A DNA stretch of 64,000 bases from Owenia fusiformis (taxonomy: Eukaryota > Annelida > Polychaeta > Sabellida > Oweniidae): positions 3,493,525 to 3,557,524 of the forward strand of contig CAIIXF020000004.1 in assembly GCA_903813345.2 (NCBI GenBank), written 5' to 3'. A program made the position numbers and the translations under genes. A model generated the notes under the pieces. The model saw only the letters and a list, made by a program, of their open reading frames with translations, searched no databases and was not told where the DNA came from. How positions within the stretch are numbered: position 1 is the stretch's first letter; the number at the start of each line of letters is the position of its first letter. Shown one piece after another: positions 25,901-36,968 of this stretch.

Positions 25901-26915
25901 AATGCAACCCCTTTTCCTTTTTTGACCTTATTCAGTTCCTTGCATTTTAGATATTAAATTAAGATTTAATCAAATATGCAAAACATTAGTGTAATATGTG
26001 CCTAAAACAGTTCGCCTGATTGAGTCCGGTCTCATTTTGTTTGAGCAATTATTTGATTGTTCATTATTTGTTTTAATGATTTCCTTCATTTATTGAATTT
26101 GCAAAGTTGCTGCATTGTAATTGTATTTTGTCGTATTCTTTAAGTCGTCTCGTTGCTTGATCGGCTTCTATCGTTAATTGTTGTTTTGTCGATGCCGTTT
26201 TGGGTTATCTACTAGTTTGTTTTTCGTTCAAGGTTTATAGTTTCTGTGGGTATTGACACCCCAGTCACATTTGTCGCACGGCGGCCGCAAGTCGACCGCA
26301 GATCAATTAAATCGGTGAATTTCTGCGGCGAGCGTAGAAAAACTACGCTCGCCTTGCGGCCTCCGTACGGTGAATGCAGATTTTTACAGGGAAGGCGTAG
26401 AAATTATAACTCGGAGTAATAATACTTGTTCATTTCTGAGGTCCCCGTAGAAATAAACTAGCTCAACAAGATTGAATCATTATTTGTCAATGTTTCGCGA
26501 TCACTTTTCAATTGATATTACATTCTCGTACTATGAATTACATTTATAAATTGTCCCGATGTAAATAAAATGAAAAAAGTATTATTTATCAACAGAAATT
26601 TAAAATTCACCGTGCGGCTGCCGTGGGAAATGTGACTGCAAAAGTATGGGAACGCAGAAATTCCACGGCGAGCGTAGAAATGTTACTGGCCGCAGAAATG
26701 ATAGATCGCAAGGTCGCCGTAGGAAATGTGACTGGGGTGTTAGCCCACAGTATCAAAATCTTCATGTTTTCAGCGAAGAGTTGAATTTTGTATGCCTATC
26801 AGTGGAGTTCGGAGGTGGGACATGCCGCTTGTCGCTGGCAGATTCTTCAGACCAATTCCACTACAACCAACCGTGTGCAATCCCAGGCACAGTGTACAGT
26901 GAGAAGAATATCTAA
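22996..26915 (+). CDS. Secreted three-module PAN/apple-like protein, paralog 2 (five exons)
   Basis: Exons: 22996-23188, 24552-24851, 25061-25363, 25679-25775, 26774-26915, with phases 1,1,1,2 exactly as in paralog 1, giving 344 residues. The start is the ATG at 22996 because it aligns with paralog 1 (MLKVFILVLIIICIG against MFKVFILAVIFMSIG). An upstream in-frame ATG at 22897 would bury the signal peptide. The signal peptide is followed by a short basic linker that differs from paralog 1. Modules: exon 2 (GYAWRVSYGVCLQG, CLQMCW, CWSVDYRV, CILSK), exon 3 (GWIWRNKP, ETCKKACAAE, FICMSVEW, NCHLQARW) and exons 4-5 (GWAWTSIQNACISG, FVCLSVEF, CRLSLADSSD). The exon 2 donor is GTTTGC, weaker than the GTAAGT of paralog 1. 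AATAAA lies at 26989. A tandem duplicate, probably a secreted adhesive or matrix protein; partner unknown. Confidence 0.8.
23330..23657. repeat. Palindromic MITE compound, copy 1 (intron 1 of PAN paralog 2)
   Basis: A 101-bp palindrome (AATAACGTCATTTC ... GAAATGACGTTATT, centred on GGGCCGAAGGCCC) is followed by a segment bounded by ATTATTACCACC and GGTGGTAATAAT. The two parts recur together at 36132-36914 and 54066-54418, so they move or are copied as one unit. Confidence 0.75.
26256..26740. mobile_element. CACATTT-family inverted-repeat element in intron 4 of PAN paralog 2
   Basis: The termini are ACACCCCAGTCACATTT and AAATGTGACTGGGGTGT. The interior is GC-richer, with repeated GCGGCCGC / CTGCGGC / GTAGAAAT motifs on both strands. 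The element ends 33 bp before the exon 5 acceptor junction, so it supplies or displaces the branch-point region. Related sequences lie at 35610, 52997 and 60559. Confidence 0.75.
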
Positions 26916-27059
26916 AGCCATTTAAAGTGACTAATGCTGAAACAATGCGTTTATTTCTTCATTTCAATGAAGTAACTGTTAAGTGTAAATAAATAATGTT
27001 TGCTGAATTAATGTTTGGTTTTATCTTTATCAATTAAAAAGGGATGAACAAACAAAATA

Positions 27060-27400
27060 TTTAAATATTTACCGTTGACCTTGAGATGACCTTGACATAT
27101 AAACATTGACCTTGACCTCAGGTTACCTAATCATGGATCGTCAAAGGTCACAGTACCCCCAAAGATCCTAAAATACTAAAATATTGACCTTTAACCTTGG
27201 AATGACCTTGACAAATTAAGTTGACCTTGACCTCAGATCACCTCATCATTGGTCGTCAATGATCACAGCACAGACCAAGGGTCTTAAAAAGCCAAATACC
27301 TAAATCTTGACCTATTACCTTGGAATGACTTTGACCTCTGACCTTCGTAGAATGTCAACTTAATATGTTGACCAAGTATAAAGGCCAAAGGCCAAACGGT
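27060..27400. repeat. TGACCT-rich tandem repeat (about 120-bp unit, 2.4 copies)
   Basis: TTGACCTTGACCTCAG, ACCTTGGAATGACCTTGAC and GGTCACAGYAC recur with a period of about 120 bp, ending in AAAGGCCAAAGGCCAAACGG. Many TGACCT hexamers are spaced a few bases apart. Confidence 0.75.
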
Positions 27401-27774
27401 CCATGAGGAGATGTCCGGACATACAAGACCAGGGCAGACCACCGCACTTTATAGTAAGAAGATAAATATATTCAACATGCTATTTGATTTAATAACATAT
27501 TATTGCAATGGGTTGTTTACGCTATTCAAATACATTTGTTTTATTCCAATGACAATGAAAATAAATAAAAACAGTTTTATGTTGTACAATTTACAGCAGG
27601 CTATGCAATATATGTTTGGTAGAACGTCGTTGAAAGAATAACTGATCAGGATGGAAACAGACTAGTTTGCCAAAGTAATGATCAAACATAAGCAATGTCT
27701 ATTCGCTTATGTATTATGATTATGTTCTTTATACCCTCAAGGCCCCGCTTCTAACATAATTTAAATAAATATCC

Positions 27775-27945
27775 CGCTGAAAACATGAGGAGGCCCTGCT
27801 GAAAACATGAGGAGGCCCTGCTGAAAACATGAGGAGGCCTTGCTGAAAACATGAGGAGGCCCTGTTGAAAACATGAGGGGGCCCTGCTGAAAACATGAGG
27901 AGGCCCTGCTGAAAACATGAGGAGGTTCCGCTGAAAACAGGAGCA
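27775..27945. repeat. 22-bp minisatellite, about 7-8 copies
   Basis: The unit CTGAAAACATGAGGAGGCCC is repeated with few substitutions. It keeps - strand frames open with a 22-residue period; I regard those frames as artefacts. Confidence 0.9.
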
Positions 27946-28554
27946 AGCATCTCTCCAAAATAGAGTGAATCCCGATTATTAACTGCAAATCTCCCATAAC
28001 TGTACCCAGCTCGAACCAATATGGTACCCATTTCGATGAATTCATTATTTCTTAATACAAGTCTAAATAACAGCAAAAAAATTGTATTAATAAAGTTTAT
28101 TTTGTATTATTGCAATGGATAAACTGCAGTATGAAATTCCATGCCGTTTTCCGGAATAAGAGGTCTTCTAAGCAATGTGATTAGAACTAGATCAAATCAT
28201 TTTCATAATAAATGATGTACAAATAAATGCTGATGATTTCATGTATCACATTCTATTGGGTTTTTAAAGCAAGTCGATATTCAGTAAGATACTAAGCATG
28301 CATTTAGTTCAGCCTAAAAGGATTATGTCAGAAAAAATGGTCATTATGACGTCCTTACTTCCTTAATTACTTTCATTCTTCGTCCTTTCCTTCCTTATAT
28401 AATTACTCATCTGTTCAATTAGAACAAAATTGTTATAAAACTATGTATTTCAAAGATTTTTTTTTCATTTTTCATTTGAGTTACATATCTCACACAGACA
28501 CCATAGGGCATATATGTGTGGTAGGATAATGTAACTTGATATCCTAAGGTAGAA

Positions 28555-28790
28555 ACAGCTCCCCGTATTAATCTGACAAGAGCTGGTATCTTTATCCTGG
28601 CTAGGACCATAGACAGTTCAAGCCAGCACAGGCCTTTTATCGAGTTAGTATCACTCTAGTAATCAACTTCTCTGGTGTACTAGTTAGCATGAGCTGGCTC
28701 CTGTCGCCGCAAGCTGGAATTGAACCCAGGATCTTGGCATCAGAAGTCCAGAGTGCTAACCTTTACACCGAAGAACCGAAGATAGTATTC
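28555..28790 (-). mobile_element. SINE with a tRNA(Gln)-like head
   Basis: Read on the - strand from about 28786, the sequence contains GGTGTAAAGGTTAGCACTCT (A-box region) and, about 35 bp later, GGGTTCAATTCC (B box), matching the layout of a tRNA-Gln gene. The acceptor-stem 3' half does not pair, so it is not a working tRNA. The downstream body runs to about 28555. The tail and target duplication are not resolved. Confidence 0.6.
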
Positions 28791-29314
28791 CTTTTCTAAT
28801 CACTTAACAATTGGTCCTCATAAAAGTATATTCAAAAGTAATTAAATTCATTCAAATATATATACACGTACCTGTATTTCCATATATTTTATACATCTTC
28901 TACATCTTTTACGTTTATTCTACATATTTTTCAAAAAGATTAATTTCATTTCTTAGATTTATAGGATTGCATTTTCCAACTCAACCTGAAGGTCATGATT
29001 GCTTTTCCATTTAGCAAAATGAGTTACATTTTCGGCAAAGCCAAACGCCGTATTTTAAAAGGCTAATTTTGAGCAAGTCTTCCAAGAGCCCACCACATGG
29101 ACTTTTCACTGAAGTGATCGGTTATATACTTTTTAAATCTACAAAACAGAAACAAAATCTCAATATAGTGCCTATCAAACAAGCGTATATCAGGGTGCCA
29201 ACCCCTTGTAGATGGTTTATGATGAAAGTTTAAAGCAAAGTTGTATCCAGTGGATACCCCGAACGCTCCTCAACTGTTCTATTTGTCAAATTATCATTGA
29301 TTATATTCGGAGGA

Positions 29315-31006
29315 TTATCTGTATTTGTAATGGAAAATACGCCATTCGCCGTCGTCTTCTCGTTTGTTGCTTTTTTCAACGTTCACAATTTCATCATAGT
29401 GGGCTGTGCCAAATATTTCCGATTCTTCGAGTGTCTCTGGAAGACGTTTACCTTTGGTTTCTGGTAATAGAAAAGCCAGCATTCCTGCCACTAAAGGAAA
29501 GAATCCTAGTACAATATAAGGAAGACCAAACCATATGCGCCCCATTAGAGGAATCTGAGGGCTTATCAGACCGCCGATACATCCGATGCTTGATCCACTC
29601 CCGAGACCGACATTTCTTGCGGGGGTCGGGAAGATTTCACTGCTGTATAAATATATCACCCTGAACACAATGTTTATGATTATCGTTCCACATACAGCGG
29701 CAGCTGTGATTAGACCGGTGATCTTTGTCATCATTAATGGAATGATAGCCAGTGAAAAGATAGCGTTAATAATCAGAAAGTATGAAAGGATCGTCTTTCT
29801 GCCAATGAAGTTAAGTGATAACCACAGTAAAACCACAGCAGGGAGTTCTGTAAGACCTCCTATCAAAAGATTGTTCAAGTATATATTCCCCGGAATTATT
29901 GTTCCGACATTTAACGACATCGCGTACGTGCCAAACACAATTGCAAACCATTGAACCCACACCAGTAGCGTTTGCTTTCTAATGATCGGAGTGCGAAAAA
30001 GATCAACGATAGTCGCCTGTTTCATATCACTTTGGTCAACATTCGTAGCTACCATATCATTTAAAGAAAACTCATCGTCCACTTTAACTTTGTTGATTTT
30101 TGCAATTTTGCGGGCAATCTCTTCGGCGTCTTTTCGGCGTCCTTTTGAGATGAGCCAACGAGGCGACTCGAACATTAGAAAAACTAAAAAAAATCCTGGA
30201 ACGACAACAGCGGCCGAAAGTAACTGAAGCTGCTTGTGGTTCCGCACGTAGAAAGCCCCAATTGTGACGGTGACACCCCTCATTACTCGTAACAACGTGC
30301 AGTAGAAGAGGCAACGTGATCGGGATTTAGGTGGCATCATCTCAACAGTCAAAACCCAAAGCGGTGTATAGGCGCCTATGGAAAATAGCGTCGAGAGCAT
30401 GCGTAATCCTACAAACAACCAAAAGTTCTCAGCGAATGCCCCTCCAATGATACTCCCGAGTGAGAGAACAAGAAGTCCAAGCGAGGCTCGCTTTCGGCCG
30501 AATCTATCCGAAATAGCTCCCGATAGAAAGGCTCCAAAGAAAAGACCAACCATCTGAAATGTGGCAGGTAACGTGAACATCCAGTCTTTTTCGCATACAA
30601 GATTGTATTCACTAACAACTGTTGATTCGAATTTGTCCCTGTTATACTGCCAACCATTTTTGCATTTTGTCTTTGTAGCATTAATATCCCGCGTCCATCC
30701 ATTAATTACGTTAACATCTCCCCAATCTACAGCGCTGTAGTTATAATTATACATCTCACATTTGGCATAAACGGTATCACCAAGTGAGTTTTCAGTTTCA
30801 GGGATTGATATTAACTTTTGCATGGTCTCGTTTAGATGAGCAAGCTCTGGCACCGCACACCAATGATCCATTCTCCCTGCTATGAAGTTAGTCAATGTAT
30901 ATTGCCACCCGTTTCCCGAGAAGAAAACATTCCAGGAAATCACCATGAAAATTTGGTAAAGACCAAATCCGCCGATCTTCTCTAGAGTTGCATCAAACGT
31001 CATCAT
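29315..31006 (-). CDS. SLC22-family organic ion transporter (copy A), intronless
   Basis: Single open frame, 563 residues from the ATG at 31006 (MMTFDATLEKIGGFGLYQ, the usual SLC22 start). The open frame extends upstream to 31042 but has no earlier ATG. Family features: the first hydrophobic segment right after GGFGLYQ, a large extracellular loop with Cys and N-x-S/T sites, the MFS loop motif SGAISDRFGRKRAS, ESPRWLISKGR in the central loop, and IFPTPARNVGLGSGSS in the second half. About 12 membrane segments are expected, in the plasma membrane. The substrate (organic cation, anion or zwitterion) cannot be deduced. Compared with copy B the tail ends about 20 residues early in a different frame. 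About 145 bp are inserted just upstream of the start: the sequence matching B's first 19 codons reappears at 31166-31210. Confidence 0.88.
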   Translation of the reverse strand: MMTFDATLEKIGGFGLYQIFMVISWNVFFSGNGWQYTLTNFIAGRMDHWCAVPELAHLNETMQKLISIPETENSLGDTVYAKCEMYNYNYSAVDWGDVNVINGWTRDINATKTKCKNGWQYNRDKFESTVVSEYNLVCEKDWMFTLPATFQMVGLFFGAFLSGAISDRFGRKRASLGLLVLSLGSIIGGAFAENFWLFVGLRMLSTLFSIGAYTPLWVLTVEMMPPKSRSRCLFYCTLLRVMRGVTVTIGAFYVRNHKQLQLLSAAVVVPGFFLVFLMFESPRWLISKGRRKDAEEIARKIAKINKVKVDDEFSLNDMVATNVDQSDMKQATIVDLFRTPIIRKQTLLVWVQWFAIVFGTYAMSLNVGTIIPGNIYLNNLLIGGLTELPAVVLLWLSLNFIGRKTILSYFLIINAIFSLAIIPLMMTKITGLITAAAVCGTIIINIVFRVIYLYSSEIFPTPARNVGLGSGSSIGCIGGLISPQIPLMGRIWFGLPYIVLGFFPLVAGMLAFLLPETKGKRLPETLEESEIFGTAHYDEIVNVEKSNKREDDGEWRIFHYKYR

Positions 31007-31042
31007 ATGTTGATGAAGTATCACCTTTTTGAGAGTGGCCAA

Positions 31043-32467
31043 CGCCGAATTATGTCAAGGGATATGTAATACCCGGTAATAAGCATGTGTACAGAACGAA
31101 ACTGCATGCAATGATTGCTTACGTCAATTTGATGCCCTTAATTACTTGTATATGACCTATTTCTGTTGAGCTTAAACTGATCCTCATTCTATAGCCTCCA
31201 GATGATATTTCAATGTTTCAATCATACACCAGAAGTATGTATATGCATAAGGACGAATAATGTTTGTATACATACACTATCAGCTTGTACATGTACTGTA
31301 CGATATCTTTGTAGTTTTGTGTTAACATGGCATATAACAACTGTTCGATTAGACTTACTGTAAAACAAACTAGATTTTGGGGCATCACTATCATAGTAGA
31401 AAAAATGAAAAAGAATGGACTTTGGACTTGATTGACCCCAGAAAATTAGCTGCCAATATCATCACACTCCCGATACATCAACTGTTAACAAGACAGCATC
31501 CTCCGATCACAGAATATATTCTTCTTTTTACCCCCTGTGATAAGCAGTTAGCATTTCCCCAATTAAGAACTTGCAATCTAATTGGCTGTCGCAACATCGC
31601 GACAGAAATCATGTATAAGTCATTGCACATAATTAGATCACGTGATTCAGTTTAATCAGGCGCTTTCAAATCGGTTATAGCAGGGGGAGAAGGAGGTACG
31701 GATTCTGGATACCTGCTTAGGAGGATGACAAGACATCGGACTAATATAAGTTTTGAAAAGCCCATGTGCGCTAACTTTCTGATTGGTCAAAGCGCTTTGG
31801 TATTTGTTAATATAGTTCCATTGCAGATAAAATGGACATTGAAGTCGGATTCTAATTTTAATTTAAGATTTTAAATAAAAAACAACAAAATATTAGTAGA
31901 CAATTGAAATTGTATTGTAATATTGTTCTTTATTTAAAATTGTAAGCTGTATATTTTTAGTATATAAACCATGCATGATGATTATACGGCAAGATGATGA
32001 ATAATGACAATCGGATACAGATACCATCGTATAAATGTTATTGTTACTTTTATCCCATAAATCGACATCTACATGGCTGGTTATCCATCCCCCAAATGAC
32101 ACATATCCTAGGGGTTACCATAGCAACCATAACTTCAGAAATATTTGTAACCAACATCTAAAATTTGTATAACTTATGATGAAATGAATTACCCAGTTAC
32201 TCTGAAAATATTGTGCAAAATTAATTATGAACAAATAACTTAGAGCATTTTTATCAGGACTTCTGGATTGGCCTTGTAGATACAGACACTAGATGCAAAT
32301 TTAAAAATAATGGACTTTCACTCCCTCTGACATCAGATTTACATGCTGTATAATCATATAAACCAAGCGCGAAAATCAATGCAAAGGCTTGCGTATTCTG
32401 GTTGTCTTTAAACAAATATTCCTTTATTATTGAGATAGACAAGGATGAGCTAGATATTGGTTATGAT
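31043..32467. other. Flank between SLC22-A and GS cassette A; duplicated segment
   Basis: No gene seen. 31861-32200 is nearly the same as 42474-42700 plus 44480-44554, and 32195-32467 matches 51274-51530. These are the corresponding flanks of the second duplicated unit. Together they provide an empty site for the 6.7-kb element at 44555-51265. Confidence 0.7.
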
Positions 32468-33127
32468 TGCTGGAATTACACCACAAAATCCGCTAAAACG
32501 TTTTAGTGGAAGGCGCTTTACAAAATCGCCATTCTGATTACACCAACATTTCTAAAGCGTCTTAGGAATTATATTTTGGAATTACACCTGTTTATTTCTA
32601 AAACGCCTTTCGTGCACTTTTAACGATGTAGTTATGGATAATATCCAGCATACATGTACGTGTACATCTCCTGTAAATGTATTATTTTTGCATCTAAGAC
32701 AAAACTGATCTTCCATAATTTGATTAAAAATGCATGACATTGCATAAGTTTCATTTATCTTTTATTAATTATGAGAAAACGTAATAAAAAGGTAAAAGAA
32801 AAATATGCACATATTCTCTGAAGATAACACTTGATTTCGATGTGACCTGGCAACCATCATCCATTTTTCAATTTAGATATGAAGTCTTATTTCGTTGAGG
32901 GCAAATGTTAAAAACTAGTAAAAACCCGGGTAAGGTGTCTTACAAAAACTGATCGGTATTACACTGCACACTTAAAGCGCCTAACGACTTATGCCGTTTA
33001 CTAGTGACAAGGGTTCTTGGAGTTTTAGAAAAGCGCTTTTGTAAAACCGCAATCGTGATTACACCTAATTCTTAAACCTGGTTAAAACCGAAGAAGCTTT
33101 TGTAAAACGCCATGTGTCATTCCAGCA
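32468..33127. mobile_element. 660-bp inverted-repeat element with GAT target duplication
   Basis: It starts TGCTGGAATTACAC and ends GTGTCATTCCAGCA, flanked by GAT (32465-67 and 33128-30). The corresponding place next to cassette B (about 51542) reads TTATGATGTTGGC with no insert, an empty site. The interior carries repeated AAARCGYYTTAG and ATTACACC motifs. No coding frame. Confidence 0.75.
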
Positions 33128-33160
33128 GATGTAATAGACTATAATGCTGTTATAATTTTA

Positions 33161-35401
33161 CTACATGAGTTTCATATACATTTCTCGTTCGGCTGGATAA
33201 GCATCCTCATTTTTATCTTCACCGAGTGGATCGATTTCACATTCTTGTTTCACTCTTGTAAACCAGTCTACGAACTCTTCCCCGAGGCCTTCACACAAAA
33301 CACTGTCTTCTTTTAAGGCAGTAATAGCTTCAGACAAGGTTTGAGGAAGTTTCTCTCCGCCTTTATCAGCCTCCTTAGGGCGAGGTATCTTATTTAAAAC
33401 GCCATCTATTCCAGCTGCCAAGGTTGCTGCCATAACGAGGTAGGAGTTGCAAGCCCCGGATGGAAGACGGTTTTCAACATATGTTCCCGATTCTCCTGTG
33501 TTTTTAACGCGGAATAAGGTGTGTCGGTTCATGATACCCCAGTTGATGATGTCCGGACACCAACGTTGACCAATCCTATGATAACAATTGACAGTGGGGC
33601 AACACAGGGCGGTAATGGCCCGTGAATGCTTCACAAGACCTCCTATCCAATGCCCAGCGAATTCGGATAAGTTGTCATCTTTTGTCGGATCATACATCGG
33701 ATTTTTGCCTTTACAGTCCCAGACTGAATGATTAAAATGTGTCCCGTTCATTTGATGCCTAGAAGACGGCTTACTCATAAATGTAGCGAGTAAGCCCCTT
33801 TTCTGACATATTTCCTTTACTCCATTTTTTAAAATAAATGCAGAGTCAGCAATTTTCATATCTTTCACTGGGCGCATGGTGATTTCAAATTGCCCTGGTC
33901 CACATTCGGTTTGATAGGTTTCTGTATCTACGCCAGCTTTGAGAAGTTCGCCGTCAATTTCGTAAAGAAGAGATTCTTGGGTTGCCATGACTACGCTTGT
34001 AAACACATCCATGCCTTCAAAGACAGGCTCAAGTGTTTTCTCATTTAGTACCTGTGTCAAGTATGAGAAATGTTGAAAATATGTCAATACAATGTAATAC
34101 AGTGTGTATCAAAAAATACGCAACAGATTGTTATCTCGGAAAAGCACAAAACCAGTGATAACAGCATTGATTTCATTCAATGCACCATAAAGCCACGTGT
34201 CTCTTCTTTACAATGATATATCATTCATTGAAATTTGGTCATGGTTGGGCAAGTAATCATTCCATTTGCAAAGTGGGCCAAAATAAGCTTGGGACCAAGT
34301 TATGAATATCGTAAAAGTCAGTTTACGGAGCCCGATGCAATGTTGGAAGAAAACATAAAACCAATGCTGACTGCATCCTTTTCATTCAATGTACCAAAAA
34401 GCTAAATTACTCCTCTTTGCAATGGAATATCATTCATTCACAGGGAGTCTTGGCTGGCCAATTAATCATTAATTTTGCAAAGTGGGGCAAAATTCAGCTC
34501 GGACTCAAGTTTTAAACATTGCAAAAGTCAGTACAGGGGGCATAGGGGCTATTGGAAGAAGGCGTGACAGGTGTGACATAGACAGTAAAGTGTTCATACT
34601 CATAATCTTGCAAGAATACATCCTATACCCCTCCAAATTGCCACCACTTCCTTGCACATAAAGATGCGCTCATCTGTCCACGTCATGCATGGGTCAGCCC
34701 TGAGTCATCTTTGGGTTAAAGCAGAGAAAAGCAGCCAATGTGCAATTCTTTCTCGAGCTTTTGCAATATCTGGTGAAGGAATTTTGAGCACAGATGCTCC
34801 TGAGATAGCTCCAAAAGAAAAAGTCACAACGATTTAAGTCGGGGGTAACTTCCATTGGCACTTAGCCCTTGCACTGATTTTTGCAATATCTAAAACTTGG
34901 AGCAGAGCCGATCTGGACCCACTGTGCAAATGGAAGGATTTCTCACCCAACCATTACATGTGAATGAATGACATATCATTGCAAAGAGGAGAGACGTGGC
35001 TTTATGGTACATTGAATGAAGTCGATGTAGTCATCACTAGTTTTGTGATTTTTCGAGTTAACTTCTTGTTGCGTTTTTTTGATACACCCTGTATATTGTG
35101 ATGAAATTAAAGATTATAAACATTTATTTTACAAATACCATGGGGCTAAATCTACTGGAACGAAATATAAAGTGGAATATATTTGACAAAATGTACCAAA
35201 AAATAACATAGCTAAAATACATGTATTTAGGCCTACTCACTTGGAATTCAAATTCGTTTGCCCCCATGACGGAGAAGCCCATATTTGAAAGACGATCTAA
35301 CTGCTTTCTCGCAACGTATCTCGGACTAGCTTTCTGGTAGCTCCCATCTTCTTTCCAATGTGGCTCGCATATTACCTCCCCCACCTTATACCTTCCACAA
35401 C
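33161..35401 (-). CDS. Lengsin-like glutamine synthetase, 3' exon cassette A (two exons)
   Basis: Exons on the - strand: 35401-35241 (161 nt) and 34051-33161 (891 nt, stop TAG), with clean TTTAG| and |GTGAGT / ACACAG| sites. Both have the same length and phase as cassette B. The first encodes the end of the beta-grasp region (CGRYKVGEVICEPHWKEDG, SPRYVARKQLDRL). The second encodes most of the catalytic fold of the class I glutamine synthetase / lengsin family: GPGQFEITMRPV, ATFMSKP, NGTHFNHSVWD, the TVNC loop, NWGIMNRHTLFRVK, YVENRLPSG and LGEEFVDWF. No stop or frameshift. No matching upstream exons were found between 35.4 and 51.5 kb, so it must be spliced to the exons at 61 kb, start elsewhere, or be an unexpressed duplicate. 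Its intron is 1.2 kb instead of 177 bp because of the element at 34100-35091. Enzymatic activity is uncertain, since lengsin itself lacks synthetase activity. Confidence 0.75.
34100..35091. mobile_element. 992-bp Tc1/mariner-type MITE inside the intron of GS cassette A
   Basis: The termini are CAGTGTGTATCAAAAAA and TTTTTTTGATACACCCTG, flanked by TA (34098-99 and 35092-93). Cassette B's intron lacks it. The left half contains an internal ~190-bp duplication (from about 34150 and 34350), and the right end repeats it inverted (GACGTGGCTTTATGGTAC against CACCATAAAGCCACGTGTC). Confidence 0.85.
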
Positions 35402-35609
35402 CTAAACAGAGAAACATTTTCTTAAATGACACATATTAACAGAAAAAAACATATTTAAAAGGTCATATAAAGTCATGTTTAAAAAGGTATCTAAGTCAGG
35501 GTCACCTGCGGGGTCAGAAATGAATAAAAGGAACATACTAGTACTGATGAACTGATTTATCTCGCCTCTCGCTGTATCTCCGCAATATTCTACAGAGAAA
35601 CAAAGTTTA

Positions 35610-35905
35610 AAAGTAAAGCCCCAGTCACATTTACCATGGTGACCGCAGGGTCTATCATTTCAGCGGTCAGTAACATATCTTCTCTCGCCGTATGATTTCT
35701 GCGGTCGGGAGGTACATTACTCATCAAAACACTACGGTAGACGCAAGTCAACATAAGCCCGACGTCCAGGAACCGTGGGACCGTTCTGCGGTCTGGCAAC
35801 GGCCTGTTAATTTCTATGGGGACCGCAGAAATGAACAAATATTATACAACTGGACGAGCTGGACGTACAATGAACGAGTTGAATCGCAGCAAATGTGACC
35901 CAGTA
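35610..35905. repeat. CACATTT-family element, copy beside cassette A
   Basis: Bounded by GCCCCAGTCACATTTAC and GCAGCAAATGTGACCC, with repeated CTGCGGTC / GACCGCAG motifs on both strands. The equivalent beside cassette B is 52997-53395 plus 53805-53840. Confidence 0.65.
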
Positions 35906-36131
35906 AATAAAAGGCGTACTGAGGTCACGGAAGGTCATAGGTCAGGTTCTAAGGCACGAAAAAGGTCAACAGTTCAATATTTGACAGCCACATATTGGGG
36001 CCCCCAGACTACAAATAGCAATACGGAGGTCAACTCAATGTTTAAAGCCACATTTAGAGGTCAATACCATTTTAAATATGACTATATTTTACTAAACTTT
36101 AACTGCATGTAAACAAAGCACACAATAGTAC

Positions 36132-36914
36132 AATAACGTCATTTCGAAGGGCAATATAGTGAGAAATTGAGCCAAGGCCGATAGTGAAATATTAGACCGA
36201 GGGCCGAAGACCCAATGTCCAATATTTCACTTTATTATGCACCTCATTAAAATACTCAAATCTGATTGGTTCTTAGTTGCTTGTAATTTGGCAATACTCT
36301 GCTCTTTTCTGAACTGCCGGATATTTTTTTAATATTTGACCCTTTCGAGAAAAAGGGTCGGATATTTTTTTCAATGTTTTTGCAACATTCCCACTTCAGA
36401 GTTTTATTTCTTAATAACTGGAGTACTACTTAAAGCTTACATCTGAAACTGGCGGAAAATAGAAGAAAAAAATGCACTTAATCAATCACAATTACCCTTA
36501 TCATCCAAAAGTTACATATAATTCTGCAAGAACGTCTCGAATAAATAAAAATTAAATTCCCGGGGCAAATATTTTCGTCCAATGTAGCGAATAAACTGGC
36601 CGGAAGTCGTCTGAGTTTTGAAAGAAAAAAGAAAAAATGTCTGGCCATATCCAGCTCCTGATCATCCAGTATTTGTTTAATATTGCCTGCAGCAATGACG
36701 TCATTAGTATAATTACCACCGTTAACTACCAGACTGACACAGCAAGAAAATTTTACGCACTGAACGATATCTAATTTTCCGGAGAAAATTGCCAGTAATT
36801 AATTGCATTCTTGACCGGCAATATGGACCACCACTATGACGTCACATAGTAAAATGAATGCCTTCTAAACTAGCACTAAAAATCAGAGAACTGGCTCTGC
36901 AAGGTGGTAATAAA
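36132..36914. repeat. Palindromic MITE compound, copy 2 (with internal insertion)
   Basis: Same family as 23330-23657: AATAACGTCATTTCG, GGGCCGAAGACCC and the ACCACC...GGTGGTAATAA segment. About 440 bp (36233-36680) is extra relative to the other copies. The position corresponds to 54066-54418 in the duplicated unit. Confidence 0.7.
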
Positions 36915-36968
36915 ATACCTTAATAATGTACATTAGGAAATATATAAGTGGTTTATCCAGGGAACATA

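Noticed and set aside
27729-28076. 115- and 94-residue - strand frames with a 22-residue period
   Set aside because: Product of the 22-bp minisatellite.
28703-28786. A tRNA-Gln gene on the - strand
   Set aside because: A- and B-box-like segments are present but the acceptor stem does not pair and the anticodon loop is disturbed; better explained as a SINE head.
34652-34837. 61-residue + strand frame inside the 992-bp MITE
   Set aside because: No transposase motif; it lies in a non-autonomous element with internal duplications.
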